Assembly: GCF_014192515.1 (NCBI RefSeq)
Contig: NZ_JACHYB010000002.1
Span: 372,001-436,000 of the forward strand
Length of the DNA stretch: 64,000 bases
Source: Microbacter margulisiae
GTDB lineage: Bacteria > Bacteroidota > Bacteroidia > Bacteroidales > Paludibacteraceae
Reading direction: 5' to 3'
Shown here: in pieces, positions 56,594-64,000 of the stretch
Layout of the letters: every line of letters starts with the position of its first letter
Numbering within the stretch: position 1 is the first letter of the stretch
Made by a program: the position numbers and the translations under genes
The notes under the pieces: model-generated
Seen by the model: the letters and a program-made list of their open reading frames with translations, nothing else
Databases searched by the model: none
What the model was told of the DNA's origin: nothing

Positions 56594-58159
56594 TTACTTA
56601 GCCCAAGCTTTCCCGGCTGGAGTTCGTCTCCATTTAAAATAAGCGTCAAGTACCTTAAGTGATTTGGCACTGGGAACGGATCCCATATGCGGCGTCTGAC
56701 TGAAATACATCACTTCAGGATGTTTATTGCTAAATGCTTCCCAATGGGGAACTCCTTTGCCATTAGGATTACCATACTTGGCAAAGTTCGTCCAATAGGT
56801 AGCCATGTCTTCCGAAATATTCAAATCCGACTTTGTAACATGGGGATCCGAAGTATTAAGATGTTCAAATACATACGCCACCTCCTGTCCATGGGGAGAA
56901 CCGTATCCATAGAAAGGCGAGTCCTTGGGAAAAGTGGGATGTTGATCGAAATAGTAATAGAAAACTTTCGATTTTCCTGTTTCTGATTGAAGTCTTGCCC
57001 AACTCCATGTTTGCCATCCGAATGCGGCATCACGCATCAGGTCACGTGCGGTTTTGGAAACAGTACTCGTTCCGGACGGATAAGCTTTGATCAGCTCATC
57101 GGCGAATTTGCCATAGCGGTTTTTCACGTCGGCAATATAATCTTCCGGTGTTTTATAATGTGTAAAACTGGCGCCTTCGTCGGAGTTGTATCCAATAAGT
57201 ACAGGAACATCGTTATACTTCCCTTCTTCGTATAAGTTGTGTTGATCGCCTGGAATAACATATCCATCTACAATTGGCCAGCCTCCAGCCATTGCCCAGC
57301 CTGAAGAAATGAATTTTTCAGCATCTATTTTACGAAGTTCTGCAATGGACGAGGCTCCAAGCTTATGCATATAAGCTTCCCCATCTGCTTCTGCCTGTTT
57401 GAGGGTTTTCATATTTTCACCGGGGTAAGTTGTTGGTCGTGTTGGGCCAAATGAGCCCCCGCTTTCAGAAATTGCTCCTTTAAACAACCCTTTGGCTAAC
57501 GGTGAGGCGCATAACATACTGACAGATATTCCACCGGCAGATTCGCCAAAAATGGTCACTTTGTTAGGGTCGCCACCAAATGCAGCAATATTTTTCTTGA
57601 CCCATTTTAGCCCGGCAATCTGGTCGAGTAAACCATAATTTCCTGAAACATGATTTGGGCTTTCTGCACTCAATTCAGGGTGAGCCAGAAATCCAAGTTG
57701 ACCAACACGATAAGCAATACTCACCAGCACAACACCCTTTTTGGCCAGTTTTGCACCGTCGTACATTGGATCGCAGGTAGAGCCAAAGCTAAAACCTCCA
57801 CCGTAAATCCAAACGAGTACAGGAATTTTAGCATTGGTTGATTTTACCGGAGTCCATACATTCAGGTACAAACAATCTTCACTTTTTCCCGACTGAGGAT
57901 TTCCTCCCTGCATAGGAGCAGGAGCGAACTTGGTTGCCTCTCGCACGCCTGCCCATTTTGCTGCAGGCTGAGGTGCCCGCCATCTTAAGTTGCCCACAGG
58001 AGGCGCGGCAAAGGGAATACCCAGATAAACCGTCAACCCGTTTTCGAACTTCCCTTGCAATAACCCATCCTCCACTTTCACCGGAGCTGGTTGTTGGGCA
58101 TTACTGGGTATAACAATAAGCAACATAAAGGTTGCAACTAAAAAAATAATACGTTTCAT
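56594..58159 (-). CDS. Secreted type-B carboxylesterase
   Basis: An alpha/beta-hydrolase of the carboxylesterase type-B (CE10-like) family, 521 residues, with a signal peptide ending near SNAQ (residue 22). The catalytic triad is S207 in FGESAGG, E328 in GYNSDEGASF and H423 in GYGSPHGQE; the oxyanion hole is VWIYGGGFSFG. Probably removes acetyl or hydroxycinnamoyl esters from xylan side chains, inferred from context. Its upstream gap holds a decayed copy of the CE6 gene's 3' end. Confidence 0.88.
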   Translation of the reverse strand: MKRIIFLVATFMLLIVIPSNAQQPAPVKVEDGLLQGKFENGLTVYLGIPFAAPPVGNLRWRAPQPAAKWAGVREATKFAPAPMQGGNPQSGKSEDCLYLNVWTPVKSTNAKIPVLVWIYGGGFSFGSTCDPMYDGAKLAKKGVVLVSIAYRVGQLGFLAHPELSAESPNHVSGNYGLLDQIAGLKWVKKNIAAFGGDPNKVTIFGESAGGISVSMLCASPLAKGLFKGAISESGGSFGPTRPTTYPGENMKTLKQAEADGEAYMHKLGASSIAELRKIDAEKFISSGWAMAGGWPIVDGYVIPGDQHNLYEEGKYNDVPVLIGYNSDEGASFTHYKTPEDYIADVKNRYGKFADELIKAYPSGTSTVSKTARDLMRDAAFGWQTWSWARLQSETGKSKVFYYYFDQHPTFPKDSPFYGYGSPHGQEVAYVFEHLNTSDPHVTKSDLNISEDMATYWTNFAKYGNPNGKGVPHWEAFSNKHPEVMYFSQTPHMGSVPSAKSLKVLDAYFKWRRTPAGKAWAK

Positions 58160-58195
58160 AGTAATGGTCTATTAATTAATGGTATTGTCACTCAT

Positions 58196-58255
58196 CTTAT
58201 AAATTATAAATAGCATCTTCACAGCATATCGTCTCTCAAACATCTGTATTGCATT
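58196..58255 (-). pseudogene. Decayed copy of the 3' end of a CE6-type gene
   Basis: On the minus strand this translates [17 protein letters not shown], matching [18 protein letters not shown] at the end of the CE6 gene at 60.7 kb. Bases 58212-58234 are identical to 60713-60735 (23 of 23), and similarity continues with substitutions to about 58246. No more of the gene remains. The fragment sits between the PpiC-lipoprotein stop and the carboxylesterase start. Confidence 0.8.
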
Positions 58256-58258
58256 TAT

Positions 58259-59923
58259 TTAGTTCTCTCTTTTTTCTGTATCTTGCATATACTTCTTTAA
58301 ACGGTTTATCACCAACGGATACTTTACCTTAAGTATGGATATCTGCTTATCTAAAGCTTCCTGAGTTTTCCTTTCAAGTAACATACGTTCGAGCCCAAGC
58401 TCTGCATACTTGTAAGGGAGAATTGCATTCCCTATCTTTTTTAAAACACAAACGACCCAAAACTCCCTGTTTATTTTCAGTGGCATAAGCATCTGACCTG
58501 CATTTGCTTCAGAAATAGCATTGATCAAACCAACATTGTTGGTCGTATCGGATACATGAATAACAACTTGTTTATTTACCGATAGAATTCCCGGCAGCAT
58601 GGACAACTGCAATCCGGGACTAGCCGGATTCCGATTATTCTGCCGACAATAATTGTATATTACTCCTAAGCCATTAAAAGCGGATTTCCGGTCTCTAAAT
58701 TTATAAATCGCAACCATAGCCGATTCAAACCCTTTTTGGTTGTTTTTATTTTGGTTGTAATACTGTTGAGCTTCTGCCGGAGTAATTTTCATTTTAGGAT
58801 AGATATACTGATCGTAGTAGTGCTGTATAAAAAGTTTGTTTCGATAATACCTTTTAAATGCCATAAATTCCGGATCAGCACCGGCTTTCATATTCTTTGC
58901 TTCTTCATACAAATAAATATCCATAAGAAAGTTCTGCATCATCTCCTTTATATCGTTTGCTTTGGAAGGTGAACCTATGCTTATCGGCTCACAATTGATA
59001 AATTCCTCTAAATCCCCGGCAGTAAAAAATCTCATTTTACCCTTAAATTGATAATTCATCAATATCCGATTTTCATCTACCCCTTGCCATTGCCGGGTTT
59101 TATTGTCAAATTTTGATGCCATATAGAGAATAGCTTTGTCGTGCATTTGCGGCTTGGCCATACCCAAAATAGCATTTTGGCTTTGCATGATATATTTTTC
59201 AGCAATGACATTCAGGAGTTCCTGCTTAATAATAGATTTCTCATTATTATAGGAAGGTTGCCGAATTGTTCTAATATCAGCAACATGCAGCAAGAAATAA
59301 CCGCTAGACATCTCAATAGGCCCCAAAACATCTCCTTTTTGTGCATTATAGATTTTATCGGCATAAACGCCAAACGGATAAAAAGGATAAACACTTTGCA
59401 ACACGGAACTTGTTATATCCGGAATTGCTGAAACATGCCGCTTTAGCGCATAAAAACCTTTTTCCGTATCAAAATCGCTACCTCGTTTGCAATACTTATT
59501 CATCTCTACGCTATCCGGGAAGTTTATAAATTCGATAGTATATTCAACAGCCCTTTTCGCATAAGCTTCGTTTATATCATTATTACTTACCTTCAGGTTA
59601 GGCTTTACCTTTTTGTTCCAAACATAACCATTTACCTCAGAAGAGTAGAGTCGCATACCATACATCAGTTTTTTCGACAGAAGTGTTATGGTATCATATC
59701 GGTTATCTAACGCAAAAGCCATTATATAAGCATTATCTATTAAATTACTTTCCTGTTTCGGACTGAGAAACCGGCTGTTCATCCTTGTTTTCAACATATT
59801 GTAATCAGCAACAGTAAATGCATACTTCCCTGCTTGAAGTAATATGTCGTTGGTTTTATTTCCGGTGCAGCTAATTATCAGTAATGTTGATAAGAATAAT
59901 GCTGTTACTGCTTTATTTCTCAT
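58259..59923 (-). CDS. PpiC/SurA-like lipoprotein (putative peptidyl-prolyl isomerase)
   Basis: 554 residues with a lipoprotein signal: STLLIISC puts the lipidated cysteine at residue 19. About residues 115-240 look like a parvulin (PpiC) domain, with KGDVLGPIEMSSGYFLLHVA as the recognisable end. A second, weaker parvulin-like region may lie at about 385-500. Such proteins fold or escort secreted and outer-membrane proteins in the periplasm. A parvulin lipoprotein among glycosidase genes is unusual; it may serve the exported enzymes or be unrelated cargo. It is bounded by gaps of 99 and 214 bases and by the CE6-tail repeats. Confidence 0.7.
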   Translation of the reverse strand: MRNKAVTALFLSTLLIISCTGNKTNDILLQAGKYAFTVADYNMLKTRMNSRFLSPKQESNLIDNAYIMAFALDNRYDTITLLSKKLMYGMRLYSSEVNGYVWNKKVKPNLKVSNNDINEAYAKRAVEYTIEFINFPDSVEMNKYCKRGSDFDTEKGFYALKRHVSAIPDITSSVLQSVYPFYPFGVYADKIYNAQKGDVLGPIEMSSGYFLLHVADIRTIRQPSYNNEKSIIKQELLNVIAEKYIMQSQNAILGMAKPQMHDKAILYMASKFDNKTRQWQGVDENRILMNYQFKGKMRFFTAGDLEEFINCEPISIGSPSKANDIKEMMQNFLMDIYLYEEAKNMKAGADPEFMAFKRYYRNKLFIQHYYDQYIYPKMKITPAEAQQYYNQNKNNQKGFESAMVAIYKFRDRKSAFNGLGVIYNYCRQNNRNPASPGLQLSMLPGILSVNKQVVIHVSDTTNNVGLINAISEANAGQMLMPLKINREFWVVCVLKKIGNAILPYKYAELGLERMLLERKTQEALDKQISILKVKYPLVINRLKKYMQDTEKREN

Positions 59924-60097
59924 AGTGATTCAAATATCAATATTATAGAATGAATACTTCCTCATGTTTGTTATCAAAAATTACTCTATGAATCATGTTG
60001 TTGTATTACTTCGACAACTTATAGTTCAATTCCCTAAAACTGGTTATTTTATTGATCCACAAAACTTTATAAACAATGATTTTGAATTTAAATAACA

Positions 60098-60113
60098 ACA
60101 AAAAGCCAGGTCA
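60098..60113. repeat. Inverted repeat, left copy, around small secreted gene
   Basis: Its reverse complement (TGACCTGGCTTTTTGT) resembles TGGCCTGGCTTTTGT at 60512-60526 on the plus strand. The pair flanks the 112-residue secreted-protein gene. The core CCTGGCTTTT is identical. Confidence 0.4.
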
Positions 60114-60137
60114 CTAATTAAATACTATATACCAAAA

Positions 60138-60476
60138 TTACCATTCCACCAAAGCAGTACCATAGGAATCTGCAGAACATTGAAAAGAAATCGTTAAACT
60201 AGAAAATGAACCTGTAAAATCTTGATATTCAGTATCATTTCCAAAAAGAGGTACATCCCAATACACATTAGGACCTTGAAAAATACCTTCACCAATACTA
60301 CCATTATCTCCAGTCATGCCACAGATTAAATGTATAGTGGTTGTCGCATTAATAACTACCACCGTAGAATTACTACCTGGCCCATAAACCATAGGAAGAC
60401 CAGCCGCATTATTATAAGCAAAGCTGCTTGATATAGCAGCAAACAAAATAGCACAAGTTAGAATTATCTTTTTCAT
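60138..60476 (-). CDS. Small secreted protein, unknown function
   Basis: 112 residues. A clear signal peptide (MKKIILTCAILFAAISSSFA) leaves about 92 mature residues rich in Gly, Ser, Thr and Asn, with alternating hydrophobic pattern (STVVVINATTTIHLICGM, SSLTISFQCS) that suggests a small beta-sandwich. The two mature cysteines could form a disulfide. I recognise no family. It lies 214 bases before the PpiC lipoprotein, 199 after the CE6-like gene and downstream of a probable terminator, so it likely has its own promoter. Confidence 0.75.
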   Translation of the reverse strand: MKKIILTCAILFAAISSSFAYNNAAGLPMVYGPGSNSTVVVINATTTIHLICGMTGDNGSIGEGIFQGPNVYWDVPLFGNDTEYQDFTGSFSSLTISFQCSADSYGTALVEW

Positions 60477-60511
60477 ATATTTACAAATTTAAATGTTAAT
60501 AAATAAGGAAT

Positions 60512-60526
60512 TGGCCTGGCTTTTGT
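60512..60526. repeat. Inverted repeat, right copy, around small secreted gene
   Basis: Pairs with 60098-60113 (see that entry). Total span is about 430 bases. No transposase or other mobility gene is inside. Confidence 0.4.
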
Positions 60527-60615
60527 TTTTCATTATATTCGCATGTTCACTACATGAATACTGATCGAACAAAATGTACGAAAAAAAAATTCATAAATAA
60601 GAAAATCTCTATTTT

Positions 60616-60645
60616 AGAAAAAGAGATAATTATAATCGATATCTC
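60616..60645 (-). terminator. Probable terminator after the CE6-like gene
   Basis: On the minus strand GAGATA (60645-60640) pairs with TATCTC (60628-60623) across an 11-base loop, followed by TTTTTC. The stem is short and AU-rich, so efficiency is uncertain. It lies 31 bases past the CE6-like gene stop. Confidence 0.5.
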
Positions 60646-60675
60646 AATGCATAAAGAATATTTCAATTAACATCG

Positions 60676-61527
<852 letters not shown>

Positions 61528-61565
61528 TTAATTAAATGGTGATTTTGTTCTTTGGTTAATTTTCT

Positions 61566-63974
61566 TTATATGCCTGCTCCCTTTTTCTCCCGAACCAGAC
61601 GGATGTCATAAACAGCATTACTGGCACTTTGCGGAGGCGCCTGAAATTTCACCCGAATGTGACTTTTGCCTTTTATCATCAAATAAGGAATGGGGTATAC
61701 CACTTTCACAAACTTCTCTTGATATGCCGTTTTAGTGCCGGCCTTCGACACCAATTTCTGGCCATCAATATAAATATCAATATTTTGATTCTCAAATTCG
61801 TTTCCCCTGTAAGTTACTATCAATGCTAAATTACGATCGCCATTTGTTGACAAAAGATAACTAAAGTAACCTCCGTCTTTTGCAGCACGCCAAAATCTGT
61901 TCTGGAATGTACCCGACGATGAGTTTGAGAATTTCATTGCATGGTCGACTTCAGGTTGTTGCTGACCTGGCTGTACAAAATCAACTGTACGTTTTGCTAA
62001 AGCTAACATTTTAGCCTCTGCAGACGAAATGGAGTCAACCACATGATGATACTGCGCTTTAGACAAGACCATCCAATACATCATATACCTGGCATCATGA
62101 ATCTTATAAAAAGGCTCAAGTTCCATATTCTTTACCGGATTCATAATCTTAAGACCACGGAAAGTAAAGAAACAGGGTTTATTTTTTACGGGGATCAATT
62201 TATCGGCAATCTCAGAACGATGGTCGGTAACAATTATAGGAGCTTTATTCAAAGGCAACATTTTTCCACTCGGAATATGTCCCCAGCGACCATCACCGGC
62301 AATTAATCCCGCTAAATCTTCCGTTCCTGTTTTTGCCCCAAGTAAAATAGGGCCATGCATAAAGGCAAAATAATCAGGCACATTTGGCAATTGTTCAATT
62401 GTATTACGCATAGGAAGCGTAACAATCACGCGATCACCTGCCGACCAATTACGAGCAATTGCAATATACGAAGATGGCTTGTTAACATAGGGAATATCTC
62501 GGCCATTAACTGTAATCCTCAATAAATTGGGAGCCACCCACGACGGATACCGCACCATCAGAGTAAAATGAGCTGTCCCTTTAATAACTACTAACATCGT
62601 CTTACCTTCATCGGGGAAAGAAGTTTCCTGTTTGATTTCAATTCCTTTTTTCTCCCAGTTGAGCTCTGATGCAATAAAAAGGTTTAGATATAAAGAATCA
62701 TTCTGATGTGTATAAATAAACTCATTGTATTTACTATGGTCTTCCATTCCGGTACCAACACAACACCACATGGCTTCGTTGGGGGCAGAATAAACCCGAT
62801 AACTGCGGGGACGTGTAGGAGTGAAATACACATACCCTCCATTATCAGGATTTTGCGCAGACAGGATATTGTTATACAGCGCTCGCTCATAATAATCGGC
62901 ATACTTTGCCAAAGGATGATCCCTAAATAGATCCTCCGTTATTTTCAGCATATTATATGTATTACAAGTCTCGGGACCTTCAACACTGTGGATATAGCCA
63001 ATGCATTTTTGAGCAGAAGGAAAAAATTCCTGCAACCCACTTCCTCCCAGAGCTAACGTACGGTGATTAATAACTGTCGACCAATAGAAAGCGGCTGCTT
63101 TTACGTAAGTTGAATCACCGCTTACCTCAGCTACTCTCTCAAAACCAACACTTTTAGCGCTCTGGGTATTCGCATGCAGGTTGTCAAGGATATCATGACC
63201 TGCGGCCAATGGGTTCAACAGGAATTTTTGAGAGAACCTCTTAGCTGTATATAAATATTTTTTATTGCCTGTCATTTGATAAGCATCGGCCAAAACCTCA
63301 TTCATTCCTCCGTATTCGTCCCGCAACATATCTTCCATCTGGGCATCAGATAATCCGGCAGTAAGATTGACAGCCCAATCGCAGAATTTCAAAAACATAG
63401 TTTTTGCTTCTTTATTACCAGCATATAGCCATGCATCCCGTAAGCCCGCAAACATCTTATGCACATTATACCAGGGAACCCATCCCTTCCATATCATTTC
63501 TACATGACCCGCTTTAATTTGCGGCCAAATTTTGTTGCCATCCGGAACACCTCCTACATACCCAACTCCCCAATCGGGATATTTTACGGCATTTGAATCC
63601 TGGCAGATTTTGAGCTCCGAAATCATATACTCCAGTCGTTTTTTACATTCAATATTGCCGGTGGCAGCATAATTCATTGATATCGCTGATAAATAATGCC
63701 CACCAATATGCCCGTCAAGCCCAATCCAGTTCGGATAGCTTGGAGCTTTGGGTTTTAATCCGGCCGCCTTTCGGTAAGGAGCCAACAATCGATCGACATT
63801 ATATTGCAATAGCGTCTGAATATTGAGGTCACGGGCATGTTTAAACGGTCCGTCCAATAGTTTCACATCTTTCAAAGGGAATTCATTAGGATACAGTTTA
63901 TTTTGCGAAAACAAGTCTGATATCCCAACAAAGAACGTAAGAACAATAGTCAGCAGTAATAGTTTTATTTTCAT
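61566..63974 (-). CDS. GH127/GH146 beta-L-arabinofuranosidase (DUF1680)
   Basis: 802 residues from the ATG at 63974, which begins the signal peptide MKIKLLLLTIVLTFFVG; an ATG 7 codons earlier is less likely. The (alpha/alpha)6 barrel shows GHIGGHYLSA, the acid/base candidate E316 in GGSGLQEFF and the zinc/cysteine site E335, C337, C404 and C405 (GPETCNTY, AMWCCVGTG), at the spacing known for HypBA1. The extra C-terminal beta domains fit the longer GH146-type enzymes of Bacteroides. It removes beta-L-arabinofuranose. It is the most upstream gene in the window; the transcript probably begins beyond 64 kb. Confidence 0.92.
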   Translation of the reverse strand: MKIKLLLLTIVLTFFVGISDLFSQNKLYPNEFPLKDVKLLDGPFKHARDLNIQTLLQYNVDRLLAPYRKAAGLKPKAPSYPNWIGLDGHIGGHYLSAISMNYAATGNIECKKRLEYMISELKICQDSNAVKYPDWGVGYVGGVPDGNKIWPQIKAGHVEMIWKGWVPWYNVHKMFAGLRDAWLYAGNKEAKTMFLKFCDWAVNLTAGLSDAQMEDMLRDEYGGMNEVLADAYQMTGNKKYLYTAKRFSQKFLLNPLAAGHDILDNLHANTQSAKSVGFERVAEVSGDSTYVKAAAFYWSTVINHRTLALGGSGLQEFFPSAQKCIGYIHSVEGPETCNTYNMLKITEDLFRDHPLAKYADYYERALYNNILSAQNPDNGGYVYFTPTRPRSYRVYSAPNEAMWCCVGTGMEDHSKYNEFIYTHQNDSLYLNLFIASELNWEKKGIEIKQETSFPDEGKTMLVVIKGTAHFTLMVRYPSWVAPNLLRITVNGRDIPYVNKPSSYIAIARNWSAGDRVIVTLPMRNTIEQLPNVPDYFAFMHGPILLGAKTGTEDLAGLIAGDGRWGHIPSGKMLPLNKAPIIVTDHRSEIADKLIPVKNKPCFFTFRGLKIMNPVKNMELEPFYKIHDARYMMYWMVLSKAQYHHVVDSISSAEAKMLALAKRTVDFVQPGQQQPEVDHAMKFSNSSSGTFQNRFWRAAKDGGYFSYLLSTNGDRNLALIVTYRGNEFENQNIDIYIDGQKLVSKAGTKTAYQEKFVKVVYPIPYLMIKGKSHIRVKFQAPPQSASNAVYDIRLVREKKGAGI

Positions 63975-64000
63975 ATGTTTACTTTCGTTTTTCACACTAA

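Noticed and set aside
60484..60491. TAAATTTG box just before the small secreted gene
   Set aside because: It is only 8 bases from the ATG, so transcription would start at or inside the gene, and no -33 element is present.

Overview
The window looks like a chromosome segment from a Bacteroidales-type bacterium (phylum Bacteroidota). The evidence is the gene order of the ribosomal cluster, promoters of the TTG-N19-TAnnTTTG type, zinc-free forms of S14 and L36, a C-terminally extended L17, and a large set of secreted glycoside hydrolases typical of a polysaccharide utilization locus (PUL). The sequence is AT-rich. I cannot name the genus from the sequence alone. Apart from one gene cut by the left edge, every gene I accept is on the minus strand, so transcription runs right to left.

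Region 1 (1-24,500) is housekeeping. The tail of a DUF2520-type Rossmann protein (plus strand) converges on dnaE. Then, in transcription order from 22,946 down to 4,653, comes one long translation cluster: rpsL-rpsG-fusA-rpsJ-rplC-rplD-rplW-rplB-rpsS-rplV-rpsC-rplP-rpmC-rpsQ-rplN-rplX-rplE-rpsN-rpsH-rplF-rplR-rpsE-rpmD-rplO-secY-map-infA-rpmJ-rpsM-rpsK-rpsD-rpoA-rplQ. It has a textbook promoter before rpsL, a second promoter-like site before rpsH and a strong terminator after rplQ. There is no tuf gene after fusA. An aspartate aminotransferase gene with its own terminator lies just upstream.

Region 2 (24,789-28,726) is a junction. It holds a secreted protein related to GH36/raffinose-synthase-like enzymes and an IS4-family insertion sequence whose transposase carries a one-base frameshift.

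Region 3 (28,754-64,000) is a run of carbohydrate-active genes, all co-directional and nearly all with signal peptides: GH127/GH146, a CE6-like esterase, a small secreted protein, a PpiC-like lipoprotein, a type-B carboxylesterase, GH27, two tandem GH43+CBM6 genes, GH29, a small ORF, GH31, GH31(PA14), GH29, GH3, GH51, two tandem GH43 genes of the subfamily-12 type, GH43+CBM6, GH67 and GH51, ending at a terminator at about 28.76 kb. The set is exo-acting and debranching: arabinofuranosidases, alpha-glucuronidase, alpha-xylosidases, fucosidases, alpha-galactosidase, beta-xylosidase and esterases. No endo-xylanase, SusC/SusD pair or regulator is visible. The inferred job is complete dismantling, probably in the periplasm, of oligosaccharides from a heavily decorated glucuronoarabinoxylan, possibly also xyloglucan. 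Import and backbone-cutting genes would lie beyond 64 kb or elsewhere.

The main non-routine observations are these. A GH43 enzyme carries a duplicated propeller segment whose second copy has Asn in place of a catalytic-region Asp. A decayed copy of the CE6 gene's 3' end (23 identical bases) lies at the far side of the PpiC-lipoprotein/small-protein pair, so that pair is flanked by direct repeats. There are other gene-tail-like scars between PUL genes. The GH36-like protein does not fit the standard families cleanly.
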